Of a stretch of DNA of 64,000 bases, positions 1-12,064 are shown in pieces. Location: positions 75,254 through 139,253 of the forward strand of contig CAJNOP010000381.1 of the NCBI GenBank assembly GCA_905250075.1. The letters run 5' to 3'. Source of the DNA: Rotaria sp. Silwood1 (taxonomy: Eukaryota > Rotifera > Eurotatoria > Philodinida > Philodinidae). Each line of letters starts with the position of its first letter. Within the stretch, counting starts at the first letter, position 1. Made by a program: the position numbers and the translations under genes. The notes under the pieces are model-generated. The model was not told where the DNA came from. It saw only the letters and a program-made list of their open reading frames with translations, and did not search any database.

Positions 1-440
1 TCTCCATATTTATGCTAAAGATTTCGTTTTCATTCATAAATTTCACATGTATGAATTCGAAGATTCGCTTTATTCTTTCAATAGTATCATATCAACAAAT
101 ACTATCCAATCTTCTCATATTTAGTACTTCAAACTGTTTTTTTCTTCTTAAAACGTTGATAACTATAACGAGAAATCATCGATTGTTATATTGTGTTACT
201 AAAAGTATTTGAATATCAATAAGAAAATAAGCAATCGCATCAATCTCTCCTTCCTTTACTTATTCCTTAAACGGCAATCTAATATTTATTGGTGTTATAT
301 TTAAATGAATAAATGTATTTATAATGTTTAACTATCAAAAAAGATAATTTCACGAAAAGAAATAGTTGACACTTAGATAAATTATTTATTTAATTGCTCA
401 CTCTCTTCCATGTTTGACATAGTGAGCTTGTGGAAAAAAG

Positions 441-495
441 GGTGTGGATGTGTGGGTGTGGTTGCCGATGAAGAGAAGCCCCACACCCACACCCA
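441..495. repeat. Telomere-like hairpin: TGTGGG arm, purine apex, CCCACA arm
   Basis: A G-rich arm (GGTGTGGATGTGTGGGTGTGG) runs into a short spacer with GATGAAGAGAAG and then a C-rich arm (CCCACACCCACACCC). The arms are complementary enough to fold. TGTGGG is the telomere motif reported for bdelloid rotifers; this copy is interstitial. Confidence 0.8.
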
Positions 496-576
496 TCAAC
501 AGTCAATGATATTATTTTTCTTTCTTCGATCGAGAATATATTTTCTTAAATTTTTTTTTTGACTTATCTAAATATG

Positions 577-681
577 GGGTCGAACACTAAGAGAAAAGTG
601 ACTTAACTTAAGATTGAATTAACCAATCTCGTTACTTAAATCAACCTTAAGTTAAGTCACTTTTTCTAGTGTGCTTGACCC
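577..681. repeat. 105-bp palindromic MITE-like element
   Basis: Left arm 577-612 (GGGTCGAACACTAAGAG...ACTTAACTTAAG) is repeated inverted at 646-681 with few mismatches; a 33-bp spacer lies between. No clear target duplication was found, so the superfamily is open. Confidence 0.75.
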
Positions 682-869
682 TTATACTTTACTATACGCA
701 TACATTTTTCTTGTAAAAATAAATAATTATTATTGATATATTTGAAGATCATCGCAATTATATTTTTATAGAGACGAGTGAGAATCAGCTATCTTCATGA
801 GGAGAGAATCTCGTTGAAAAATCTATAGGAATTTAAAATAAATAATATGGTTTTTCTATAGAATATAAA

Positions 870-926
870 CCGAATCGAATCGAATTGAAATTTTTTCTCT
901 ATTGAATCGAATCGAACCGAATCTAA
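870..926. repeat. CGAAT-rich simple tract
   Basis: Two clusters of degenerate CGAAT pentamers, separated by a TTTTTTCTCT spacer. It resembles degraded microsatellite; no gene is associated. Confidence 0.5.
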
Positions 927-1220
927 CTTTTGCCATTTTTTCCGCGCTCTGGTGAAAGTTGATCATTGAGGAAGTCTCTATGTTTCTTGAGATGATCCAT
1001 GTAAAGATACTGTTGACAAGAGTAGCGGAGAGTACGAGAAGTCGGTTTTCATGCGTAGAAATTTTCTATTCGTGCCGACTTGTGGAGATGTATTTCGCAT
1101 CTCCAGAACGAGATTGTTTGAGTTGTTCGTTTAGACAAGTCGTCGATTTCAAATAGATTTTAAATACGATAGCGCAAGACTTTTACGTTCACACATACAT
1201 CAATGCCTCTCAGGCTACCT

Positions 1221-1621
1221 CCCCCCCCCCCCCCCCAATAATAGAAGCCCACATGGGCTTCTAAACTGTCGAGCGTCCAAAATTTTCGGGGTGGGCTTCT
1301 ATTTTGTCCCAAGATTTTTCAAAGATTTCAGGTATTAAAGTTTTTCAAAAGCCTTAAGAGTATTTTCAGAGTTTTTACGGTTTTTTCTAGGGATTTTCAA
1401 AGAGATTTCGAGGTTTTAATGCTGACAGATAAGAATTTAGTGCATTTTTACCTTAAAATCCTGCAGCTTTTGAGGCTTTAGTATGAAAATACTAATGAAA
1501 ATTTCCAAAAAACTCTCAAAAACTTTTTAAAATGACGGGAGCTTCTAATATGTCCGGCAGATCGACCTCTCCAGGGTGGGCTTCTAATAGGGGAGGGCTT
1601 CTATTACGGGGGGGGGGGGGG
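1221..1621. mobile_element. 401-bp MITE-like element capped by poly-C/poly-G inverted ends
   Basis: The left end is a run of 16 C followed by AATAATAGAAGCCC. The right end is GGGCTTCTATTAC followed by 14 G, so the two ends are inverted copies. The motif GGGCTTCTA recurs inside at about 1255, 1293, 1578 and 1596 as subterminal repeats. There is no coding capacity and no convincing target duplication, so this is a non-autonomous element of unknown class. Confidence 0.6.
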
Positions 1622-2673
1622 TTAGGAAGAAGTTGTTCAGATGTAAAAATGGATTACGTGATGCAGAAACTTTCTTTTGTAATGATTCCCATGTTCTTAA
1701 TTTTCTCAATGTATCCTGTGCTTAGGTGAAACAAGAGAATTAGATGAATGAATAAATACTAAACCAATTACCAAAGAGAAATAATTGTTGCGTTTTTGAA
1801 TGAGTTTTTAAACATGAAAAGAAATAAATGAGTTCAATTGAGAGTGACAGATATTGAGGAAAATCAACTCGATTTAAATCCTTAACAAAATACAAGCCGA
1901 TTATTAATGATACAATTCAAGATGAGATTAAACTTTGACAGGTATCTGAGAAGATTCACTTTCTTTCAAAGATCAATTGATATTTTCATTGGGAACTCAA
2001 CTAAACATTCGAGTTCGAGCATGTACTGCGAATGTATGCTCTTTCAATTGATATGCATTCAATAGGTTTCAATTGAATCGAACAGGTAGAGTTGACAGTT
2101 TGAAAACAACGCGATCATCTAATATTCTAATAAGTTTATTTCAAGATGTGTCGACATTTTTATTTAGCTCTGCAAATAGAGATAAAAGCGAAACATTCTT
2201 TTTTAACAATTTTCTGTCCGTGTTTATTTCATGCTACATATAGTTTTTTCGCCTTTCTATTATGTAAACTCTAAGGTCAGACAAATTTTTTCTTCTTTTT
2301 TATTTTTAATTCTTTGGTGTGATTGATTAACTGACAAATATTGCAAGATATTGTCCTTGTGAGCGCAACATGAATTGAGATGTTCTGTGTATCGTGTTTT
2401 AATTGCATAAATTGTACACGATATAACTAAAATCATATTATATATTAATGAACATGCAATATATTCATTTTCAGTTTGACAAACAAGTATTAAACGACGT
2501 GGGTTATGACAAAATTCATATTTTAATGTAACATCCAGTAGTCAAATGATTATCCAAAGAAGAACACCAGTTAATTGTACACTAACAATACCACCACAAA
2601 TATCTAATTGTGAATGTGGTGATAAACATGATGGTTGCTTTAAACGTTGACTATTATTAAATATACGTGTCAG

Positions 2674-2775
2674 AGGGTGTGAATGTGAGTGTAGGTGCGG
2701 GTGTGGGTATTCTTTCATTCTACACTCAACACGCACTCACATCCACACCTACTTCCACATTCTCACCTACACCCC
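2674..2775. repeat. Telomere-like hairpin
   Basis: G-rich arm (GGGTGTGAATGTGAGTGTAG...GGGTGTGGGT), spacer ATTCTTTCATTC, then a degenerate C-rich arm ending CTACACCCC. The spacer has the same pyrimidine/purine character as the other hairpins. Confidence 0.75.
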
Positions 2776-3143
2776 AGACTCTGTGTTGTGATTGACTACG
2801 TAGCGAGTATTGAAAACAAATATATATATTATAGTCCTATTCATGCGTATGGGTATTAGTTTTAGTTAGAGAACTGATTTTTTTGAAAAACTGAAGGTCT
2901 TAGTTAGATATATATGTGATAAGCATTGAAATGTTGTACACCAAGAAAAGTATGAAAAATATTATTAAGAATTTATCCTAGTTCATTATAGGATAACTCG
3001 TTTATTTGTTCTTCGAGAATAGTATAACATGTTAGCTAAGCATGATGTACTACTTTTAAGCAAAACGATTATGATTGCATTCATCAAAGAATAAATGCTT
3101 GGAATAATATTCTTTGTCTGTTACCGTCAAATTAGACGGATGT

Positions 3144-6044
3144 CTATGAATTGACGACTGCTTTTGTTATGATGGGTTGCTCGGTACTTTCAGATGGTGA
3201 TTGACATGGATGCAATTGATCAATTAAATGAACGCCAGAAGATAGTTCCACGACTGACATTGCGATAAAATGAGGATTGACAATTTTTCGGTGAGAAAAA
3301 ACACTAGAATCACTTAAGACCGCATGAAAGCCACTTTGAACCATAGTAGCATCTTTAAAACGAGCACGTTTTGGCAATATTTGACCGTGTCGTTCTGGAA
3401 AATGCTTTTTGAGATTGATGCCAAGAGCATCACTCTCCTTCGCATCGACTAATGTACCGGGATTAAGCTGCCAATGTGGATTTGTAAGTACTTTAATTGT
3501 GGTTTCGTATAAATTCTCGATAATGCACAAAGTTCGATTATTGAGTAGATGAGTTCTACTGTATGCTGCCCGACAAGAAGCACACGAAGCCTCTTTTGCA
3601 GAACGCATATGACATATTTGACAAGAGCGTGTAATTGGATCAATAGATCCTGAGGCACACCACTTTCTGAAGATTGAAACAAGATACAATAAATCACTGT
3701 CGTGTTCCTTAGCGCCATCAATAACACGATTTCGAGCGGCCTGTTTCTCTTCTTCTAATGCACCAACCATGTCGGACCGAAAACCAGGTGTTGCTAAAAT
3801 AGGAACAACAGTGGCTAATAAATCCAGAATAGGACCATGTTCGAGATAGGTATCAACTAAGAATGCACTGTAACAAGGGTCAAAGCTGAGTTCGTTGAAA
3901 AGTTGACCTCGTCGAGTGATGACATGATTTGTGTCGATGCACGAAAGTTCTTTCAAAAGACTTAGTGATGCTTCGATAACGGTTGCATCAGGAGGATCGA
4001 TGAATGGAAACTCTGTTGGGTCAAGTCGCAAACATATGATACGAAGAGCAACAAGATCAAGTGAAGATCGACGAATTGCCGGCTCGATATTTGGACGGGT
4101 CAAATCTGTTTGTTCATAGAGCCGAAAGCAATGGCCTGGTGCTGTGCGACCGGCACGGCCTGTACGTTGATCGGCAGATGAGCGAGAAATTTGCACGGTT
4201 TCAATAATTGGCAACCGACGCTTGTTATCGAAGCGAGCTTCTTTCACCAATCCAGAATCAATGATCAGACGAACATTATTTATCGTCACTGATGTTTCAG
4301 CAATATTTGTACAGAAAACTACCATTCGCAATTCACTGTTTGAACCTTCGTCAAATTGAAGAACTTGATTTTGTTCTTCTGGTGAGAGAGCAGCATACAA
4401 AGGCAAGGCAACACAATTCTTGGGTATTTTACGATTAAACAGGTCAATAGCTTGCTGTATTTCGCGCGCTCCAGGAAGAAATACAAGTGTATGTCCTTGA
4501 AATTGATCATATAATTTGAATAATATAGAGACGGCATGTTCCACAATAGAATCCCTTGAATTAGGAACATAGTCGATATAAACATCATACAGACGGCCTG
4601 GAACGTTAAGCACCGAAGAATCAGTTAGTTGAAAAAAGTCAAGAAACTTGCTAGGATCAACAGTAGCTGAAGAGATGACAACATAGAAATCGGTTGGTCT
4701 CATTTTTAATAATAGTTTTGCCATACCGATAACAATGTCTGTATATAACGAGCGCTCATGCGCTTCGTCGATGATCAATACTCGAGTATCACGTAAAACA
4801 CCACTCTCTTGATTCTCTTGAACTAGAGCTGCGTCAGTCACATAGAGAATATCTGTTCCAGGAACTCGATTATTGTCTTTACCTACACTAGCATGACCAA
4901 CGCGGTAGCCAACCGATTTACCCACTGAAATTCCATCATATTCATTGGCTACACGACGCGCAAGTGAAATCGCTGCGATCACTCGTGGCTGAGTACAAAC
5001 GACTAATCCACCAAAATATTCAGCAGCGTATTGTGGAAGCTGTGTACTTTTGCCGCTACCGGTCTCTGCTCTAACCACAAGCACTCGTTCTTTCTGTAAT
5101 CGTCGACAAAATTCATCTTTTGCAGCAAGAATGGGAAGTGGTGTGTTCTGTCGTTCGATCTGCCGTTGTTCGATTGATTTCAATGGTTTTGAAATGGACA
5201 ATTGTAATTCTCGATTATTGTTTTCTTGCTGCTGTTGCTGTAGAATTCGATCAGGAGGATGAGACGTATGAGAACACATTATATCAACACATTTGCTACC
5301 TACTTCGCATGGATCCCATTCAGGAGGATGTAAATACGCACAGTAGAAATTACCACATGCATTGCCCTGATCACATTGTGCCATTCGACCTAGAGGATGA
5401 TTAAGTCGGCAGTAAAATTCCTTGCATTCAGTGCCATTCGAGCATAATTGTCGAGTGGGTGGATGGGGACATCTACAGGCACTGTTATAACACGCTTCAC
5501 CAAACGGACAATCTTTCGGTCTTGTATCTGGATGACGTGCTGGACATTGCCAAACGCGACATTGATTTCCTGCGGAACATTCTCCAGATCTATTAGAAGG
5601 GTGCAGAAATTTACACCAGGTATTCCTACATTTTCGCCCATATGAGCACGGTTTTTTTCGATTATATGGATGATTTGCTTTGCAGTAAAAATCTTTACAA
5701 CATGATCCATTCTGACATATATGCCGGTCTGGCGGATGATCAAGTGGACAGTTCGCATTGAAACATTTTAAACCGTATTTACAAGTAGGCTTCTCATACA
5801 AAGATAAATCTTTTTTTTGAACTTGCACTCGAGATTTGATAGTTGTATCACATGCATCAGATACTACTGAGCGTATGATGTTTGAAGAATTGGTCGAAGA
5901 AGTACAGGTATTGTCTTGCACATCGGAGCTACAAACACTGCCATCTGATATGTTCATTCTTTCAAGGTGATCAACCAATTGTTCAGGATTAGTGTCATCA
6001 CCATCATCAGCACTTTCATTGTACTTTTTCGAGAGCATCGACAC
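3144..6044 (-). CDS. DEAH-box RNA helicase with eight N-terminal CCCH-type zinc fingers
   Basis: Single-exon gene of 966 aa, probably an ATP-dependent RNA helicase of the DEAH/RHA (DHX) class acting on RNA or RNP. After an acidic N-terminus, residues 88-262 carry eight tandem fingers CxxGxxCx4-5Cx3H at about 88, 110, 133, 156, 179, 201, 224 and 246; fingers 5 and 8 have looser spacing. A Q-rich linker leads to the helicase core: motif I AETGSGKST (326-334), motif II DEAH (426-429), motif III SAT (459-461), motif VI QRTGRAGR (626-633). Winged-helix/HA2 and a C-terminal OB-fold-like part (about 890-945) follow. An extra CxxC...CxxC cluster (808-823) sits between HA2 and the OB region and is not usual in DHX proteins. 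All core motifs are intact, so activity is likely. It stands alone, with no linked neighbour. The helicase call is firm; the RNA target is unknown. Confidence 0.93.
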   Translation of the reverse strand: MSMLSKKYNESADDGDDTNPEQLVDHLERMNISDGSVCSSDVQDNTCTSSTNSSNIIRSVVSDACDTTIKSRVQVQKKDLSLYEKPTCKYGLKCFNANCPLDHPPDRHICQNGSCCKDFYCKANHPYNRKKPCSYGRKCRNTWCKFLHPSNRSGECSAGNQCRVWQCPARHPDTRPKDCPFGEACYNSACRCPHPPTRQLCSNGTECKEFYCRLNHPLGRMAQCDQGNACGNFYCAYLHPPEWDPCEVGSKCVDIMCSHTSHPPDRILQQQQQENNNRELQLSISKPLKSIEQRQIERQNTPLPILAAKDEFCRRLQKERVLVVRAETGSGKSTQLPQYAAEYFGGLVVCTQPRVIAAISLARRVANEYDGISVGKSVGYRVGHASVGKDNNRVPGTDILYVTDAALVQENQESGVLRDTRVLIIDEAHERSLYTDIVIGMAKLLLKMRPTDFYVVISSATVDPSKFLDFFQLTDSSVLNVPGRLYDVYIDYVPNSRDSIVEHAVSILFKLYDQFQGHTLVFLPGAREIQQAIDLFNRKIPKNCVALPLYAALSPEEQNQVLQFDEGSNSELRMVVFCTNIAETSVTINNVRLIIDSGLVKEARFDNKRRLPIIETVQISRSSADQRTGRAGRTAPGHCFRLYEQTDLTRPNIEPAIRRSSLDLVALRIICLRLDPTEFPFIDPPDATVIEASLSLLKELSCIDTNHVITRRGQLFNELSFDPCYSAFLVDTYLEHGPILDLLATVVPILATPGFRSDMVGALEEEKQAARNRVIDGAKEHDSDLLYLVSIFRKWCASGSIDPITRSCQICHMRSAKEASCASCRAAYSRTHLLNNRTLCIIENLYETTIKVLTNPHWQLNPGTLVDAKESDALGINLKKHFPERHGQILPKRARFKDATMVQSGFHAVLSDSSVFSHRKIVNPHFIAMSVVELSSGVHLIDQLHPCQSPSESTEQPIITKAVVNS

Positions 6045-6418
6045 TAAAATAGCTTCATAGAGATACTGTAAAGAACTATTCCTTGTTCTTGATTAATGGA
6101 ATATTTTATTTTATTTAGATCAACAGAGTGATTCTACTATTCATCACTAATAGGGAAAGATCCAAAGAAAAAGAAGAAGTATTCTCGTATACAGTTATTA
6201 GGAGAAGTTCACTCAGTTAGCTAGTGCAAAGTAGGGGCATATGATGCCATTATCAGAAATATGTCGATAATAACCTGAATGAACCACAAAAATGTGGGGA
6301 ATATTTTTTTTCTAATAGTTTTTGTTGATATACGAAGTAAATTATTTTAGTATTTTCTGAAGAGTGTGATGCGCTTCACTGTTGCTGTCAAGGATTTTAA
6401 CAGCTCGGCCTGTCCACA

Positions 6419-6806
6419 GGTAACGCATTCACCCATTTTTGACCTTCCGATTGTCATAACTCACTAAACTCTGCTTGACAAAGAGCTGAAATTTATACTG
6501 TAGCCAGATATATGAAAATTCTCGTTGCACTACAATTTTTATTTCATTAAGTCAAATGGTAACGATTCTAGAAGGATCGAAAGGTGCGGTAACGCACTCA
6601 TTCAAAAGGACCCTCCCATGACAGTGACTCAGAAAAATTTATATTTTCAGAAATTTTCTCGCTTCGAAAGAAAATATTTTTATTTATGTATAACGCTAAG
6701 ACAACAGACTTTATAATAATGAAACTTATATTTTGGAAGTTTGTGCCTACAAACATTAATCAGGAAAACATCACGGTAACGCACTCAGCACTTGGTAACA
6801 CACTCA
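6419..6806. repeat. Four dispersed copies of GGTAACGCACTCA
   Basis: The 13-mer GGTAACGCACTCA occurs at 6588-6600 and 6775-6787, and with one change or a few at 6419-6431 and 6794-6806. All four copies are in direct orientation within 390 bp. No coding frame explains them. Confidence 0.55.
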
Positions 6807-7941
6807 TCGATTTTTTTTTGGCTACATATTAAAGCACATTTTTTTACAGGTTTAATAGCAATAGAAGGTGATCTATCGATGTCAAACAGTAAATCAGTCT
6901 TCGATAATACTACTATGATTTCCACTTTTTCAAATAATACAGTAGTGCTTGAAATATGATTGTGGGAATAAGGCCCCGTTTTTACCGTTTTTGGCACAAA
7001 AAATGCTTGATTTTGGCTGGCGACTGCCATTTATTCTCATTCTTTTTCAAAACAGATGACATCTATTGATAGGGCATATACGGGAACCTATAAAAAGTTT
7101 TTGAATGAATGAGCTCGATTGTCATTATGTTCAAGAATTTCTCTGTTCAACTTTGGCCAAGCTGGGCCCATTTTAGCTGGACAAGCCGAGCTTCTAAAGA
7201 AATGAGAGTTGTAAGACGTTCTTTAAACAGGTCAAATAAGCATTGTGGCATCTTTTTTTCCTTGCTTAAATGATTTATACTATATGGTTGGTTAAACAAT
7301 GATATTAAAATCGTGAACGACAAAATGAATAATTTTGAAGTCTGAAATACATTTTATGTGCAGTATGTTTTCATCTATAAATGTATGATTTTGTAAACCA
7401 TTCCGACCCAAATTGTAGCAGGGCTTCTTGAGAAACATACTTGTTTTTTGTAAAGTTAAAAAAGCTTTTATTTCATGTTAAGAAAACATTGTCAATCGAC
7501 GAAAAATGAAAGCGGTATCGTGAATTGGAGAGCCTCCAGAGGTTTTCAGTAACTTCAGACAAACCTAGTGTTATTTCCGGCAGTAAACTTTCATGAGTCA
7601 TGCAAAGAAAAGCCAAATAATTGCCAGTAAGGGATATTGACTCTATGTTCCCTAGGTATTCTGTGTTTTTCTACTGGATATATTGACTTCTCTCATCTGT
7701 AAGAGGGACCCTCTTTTGTTTCTTTTTTCAATCTGATCTGATTGTCAAATTGAATCTAGTGTATTATTAAAAGAGTAATGACAAGAAGAAGGATCATAAA
7801 GTCCGCTTCTTTCAGTGATCAATTCTTAATGAGAAGGAAGCTGGGTTAAAACAAAAAATGTTCACTTAATTTGTCGAATGTTTTAGTAATCAACAAGTTC
7901 TTAATAAAATTAGGAATAACCATCCTCTGAACTAGATGAAT

Positions 7942-8041
7942 NNNNNNNNNNNNNNNNNNNNNNNNNNNNNNNNNNNNNNNNNNNNNNNNNNNNNNNNNNN
8001 NNNNNNNNNNNNNNNNNNNNNNNNNNNNNNNNNNNNNNNNN
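7942..8041. other. Assembly gap (100 N)
   Basis: A run of exactly 100 N, the conventional size for a scaffold gap of unknown length. Confidence 0.98.
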
Positions 8042-8939
8042 CACAATATAATCTTTAATACATTCACTTTTTTCATTTATCGAAAAAAGAATTATCACGG
8101 CTATATTAGAAGTATACAATTCGATAGAACTACACGTGGTCATTTGAAATATCATTATCTCAAAACTAGTTAAGTAATAAATGAAAATTAATCCAAATTC
8201 AATGGCGATTTGTTGAAAATAGATTTATTCGATGCAATAAGAACTTCTTAGATAATCAAATTGTTTTACTAATATATGCTAGCTATCATGTGGATTGTTT
8301 TACAACACGACAAATAAGGGCATTTTCAGTCCTATGAAGTTATGAGATTTACGAGAGCAGGAACGAGATATTTTTACTTATATGTTATTTGATGTACTCT
8401 TTCTGATGACACTTTTTCGAACTTGAAATTCAATGTCTGTTTAAGAAATTTGCTCTCACTACTATGCTTGAGACGTAATTTGTGATTTTTTTTACAGGTA
8501 ATCGACATTTTTCAAAAGAACGAATCCGAGTCTAACTTCAATTACATGTCTTATTTGGAATCAGCATAAAAAGCTACTCAAGTCAATTCAAAAGTGATGG
8601 CAGAGACACTTTAATTTCTCATAAAAAAGTTTAATGAAACTTCTCTTTCTATCTCAATTGATAGTAAAAAACGATGCTTTATTTTTCTGCACCATTATAT
8701 GCCATTTTTCAACTAATATCATAATAGTCAAAATTCAATATGATCTCTTTAACAGTCACATGTGACATTTACATTAGTTCATATTATATTCGAGATGTAT
8801 TGTCTGCTTGATTTTCCCTCTGTATTTCTCCTTCCATTTCTTTATTCTTTTTTCTGGTCATTTAATGCTTAAATATTAATGAATTAAGTGGTTCAGTGAA
8901 AAAACTTAATTTTAAATTAATCTAAATAGTCCATCCCTA

Positions 8940-8979
8940 GGTGTGGGTGTGGATATAAATGTTCTTCATTCACACCTAC
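8940..8979. repeat. Short telomere-like hairpin
   Basis: GGTGTGGGTGTGG, then a spacer containing TTCTTCATT, then CACACCTACT. This is the compact form of the family. Confidence 0.65.
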
Positions 8980-10289
8980 TCTCGATATCTTGATGCATAA
9001 CAGACTAGTGTGATAGTTATATCTGTTCTGTGTGAATTGTGTCGCTTTGTCCTATATAAGAGGTATGTGTGCATTTCATAGATATCCACCAACATTCACG
9101 CGAAGCCCACAACACATTGAATGAGCTTCGAAACGATACTGAAGGATTTAAAGCCTTTTTCTCTACATCTGTCAATGCACTAACAAAAGCTCATTTAGAA
9201 AAATAATGATTCTATGGTGAAGATACATGCGCCACACTAACTTATAACAATATGAAAAAGTTTCAATGTGTTCAAAAGAATTTTCTACGCGCCAATATAC
9301 AAGAAGTATGTCGATTTATCGTCATTTTTCAATTACATTACGTTTTGAAAGGAAAAACAGGTATTATTTATGTTCTAAAAAGCATGATTCTCCGTCTTAT
9401 AATATGAAATTAATTGTCTTCCAAGTTTGAAAAACTTTTAGAGATCTCATTCATAAGGTGCAGGCTTCTGTATATATAGGCTTATATCAATCCATGATGT
9501 TTCAAACTTTGCATCGATTTGTGTATAATTCATAAAGCTAATGCATTAAGACGAATGAAAAGCTTTTTTGTATGAAGAATATGAAATATTTCAGTTTTTT
9601 CTTTCGATCACATTTAATCACCAAGCTTTCGAGAGAACATATCGAATTCAGGTGAACAATTCAGATGTCAGATCCAACAAGATCCTAGGAAACCTTTCCC
9701 TCAGACCAATAAGGATTCGTTATTTCAGTATTATGGAAAGACTTACACAAATATCTTGCAAAAATTACAAGATTCGAAACTTTAGCTTAGAAAATACAAA
9801 TTTTCTACGACTGTCCAAGATCATCTGCAAAAAAACTTCGAACACACGTGTCTATCGATGTGATTCAATTTACTTGAAATTACCAAAATTTCTAAACTTG
9901 GTATTAGTTATTCACATTATAGCAGTAAAAGATGTCTTTTCTCAAAAATACATATAAGAATCCAAGTAGAAACAAATTTTGTTTGACGCAAAAATGACAA
10001 ATGCTACAAAATGGTACTTAGAAGTAGAGAGAAAAAACAAAAAACTATACTTCGAACGAGCGACATAGCACTTTAGATATGAAGTCTGATAATTACATCA
10101 ATGGAATAACAAAAGAATGTACTTTACAAGTATCGCCAAATGGTTAAATTAATACGAATGCAGAATGCAAGACTATGGAGGTAAGAGCATCACAATATGC
10201 CAGTAAGGATAACGTGAAAAGAATATAGGAATAAGTCTAAGAGTATTGGTTTAAGATTTTAGGTGCAAGCATAAAATAATGGAAGTATA

Positions 10290-10704
10290 CCCACTGAAAA
10301 AAGTCATATTATATCTGATTTTGTGAGATTATCATCGGATTTTTCTGCAACAAAATCCAAATTATAATCGATTGAAATTTTCCATATCACAAATAATCTG
10401 ATTTTTAATCAAAAATAATTCTTCGAAATCAGGAATACTTTAGATTTTAATCAAATTATATTTGATTTTAATCAAAATCTTACTTGATTTGGAGAATTAT
10501 TGCAGATAAAAAAAAAACTTTTTGAAATGAAGTAAAATTTTGATTAAAATCTAAGGTATTCTTGATTTCGAAGAATTATTTTTGATTAAAAATCAGATTA
10601 TTTGTGATTTGGAAAATTTCAATCGATTATAATTTGGATTTTGTTGCAGAAAAATCCAATGATAATCTCACAAAATCAGATATAATCTGACTTTTTTCAT
10701 TGGG
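10290..10704. mobile_element. 415-bp foldback MITE, Tc1/mariner-type TA target
   Basis: Nearly the whole element is one inverted repeat with arms of about 190 bp. It begins CCCACTGAAAAAAGTCA and ends TGACTTTTTTCATTGGG, with TA on both sides (10288-10289, 10705-10706). The interior is AT-rich with no coding capacity. It is best read as a palindromic non-autonomous element mobilised by a Tc1/mariner transposase. Confidence 0.75.
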
Positions 10705-11208
10705 TAGATAACAGGATGACATGACAGGTATAAGGTATAACATGAAGGCTACAGCTTTTGCCAAGCTGTGTTAAGTGTCTAGATGTTAGACTTAAGTTCA
10801 AATGAAATAGTTACATACGTAAGTAAATGCACAATGGTGTGGGTATATCCATATATGCAACATCGGATCAAAATACTGATTCTACGTACATATTCAGTAT
10901 GTCGTTAGTTTGTATGAGACTATATCCTTCAGTCTCTTACAAAGGACAGAGTCAGAAGTTGTATGAATTACGCAATAAGCGTGCGGAAATACAATGAAAC
11001 TCAATAGTACGAGTTATTGTGTTCATATAAGATCATATAGTTAAATCTTATACGTAGCTCAATGTAAATTTTCATGGAGATTGCATAGATGAAGATTTTC
11101 TGTATGGTTTTTTGGATGATTTTTATATGAGTCCGTATGATCTTAGAGTCACAAATTATATGAATATACAAGATCATATGATGATTCGTGTCAAAAATTT
11201 GTATCACT

Positions 11209-11266
11209 GGGTGTAGGTTTCCATGTGGGTGTGAGTATGGATGATAGAAAAGTCATCCCCATACTT
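11209..11266. repeat. Degenerate telomere-like hairpin
   Basis: GGGTGTAGG...CATGTGGGTGTGAGTATGG, apex ATGATAGAAAAGT, then a short CATCCCCATAC arm. The C arm is mostly lost. Confidence 0.5.
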
Positions 11267-12012
11267 TTTCAAGAGAATTCTATAGAATTCTGAAGAACGC
11301 GAAAGAGTCCTCAAGAACTCTGAGGAATCCTTAGGGTTCGGAGGAGTTCAAGATTTCAGAGTTTCGTGATTTTCATGTGGATAGACTAAAATATGGGTTG
11401 TTGCTAATGGAAACTCAATAATCTATATGAATTTCACATATTTTCTTTTCGTATAACTGAAATAATAGATTGCTTCTCGAAAGAACTAATGACTTGGATC
11501 CATCCGATTCTGTACGAATAACAAGAGAAATTAATTCGAACGTATAATGGAGTAATTTTTTGAATTAACTTGTGTATATTCTATGTAGCTCTCTTGATAA
11601 CTTTTGAAATACTCTCTAGTTTTAGAAATTCTGTTAATAAGGTACTCATCAAAATCAAAATCAAGTAATGAAAAACAACCATACCGATTCAATTCTATTG
11701 ATGGTTTCTTTCGACTTGGTCGAGTGTTGCGTACGTCAAACGAGTGAGTTGTTTATCGAATAACTCTTTTTTTATCTTTGCATCATGGTAATATTTCGAC
11801 CTCTTTCTGTCTCTTGCTTTTTTTTTCGTTTTCTTTTTGAATACTTTTTATCAACACTCTATTTAAAAGGACTACAAGTGATGACAATACAATATTCAAG
11901 ATAAAGAGCAGAAGACAAATAATTGTCAACAAAAACAAACATTTATGCGCAAAGGAATTCAATTCGTAGAAGTGTATACATTAATATTATTTCTAGATAA
12001 CGTACAATAGTT

Positions 12013-12064
12013 GGGTGGGAGTGTGGGTGTGGATGTGTTCTTTTCTTGTACACACCCACACCCC
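12013..12064. repeat. Telomere-like hairpin
   Basis: GGGTGGGAGTGTGGGTGTGG, apex GTTCTTTTCTTG, then CACACCCACACCCC. Well paired. Confidence 0.8.

Larger units (their letters stand above)
1..3143. other. Intergenic region with small repeats
   Basis: No open frame here shows a recognisable domain or coding-like composition; the short frames of about 65 codons are what AT-rich DNA gives by chance. What it holds is repeat material listed separately: two telomere-like hairpins, a 105-bp palindrome, a CGAAT-rich tract and a poly-C/poly-G capped inverted-repeat element. The last 400 bases would be the 3' flank of the helicase gene on the minus strand. Confidence 0.6.

Noticed and set aside
9568..9957. 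129-codon open frame on plus
   Set aside because: No domain, no coding-like composition, no splice or promoter context; expected by chance in DNA this AT-rich.
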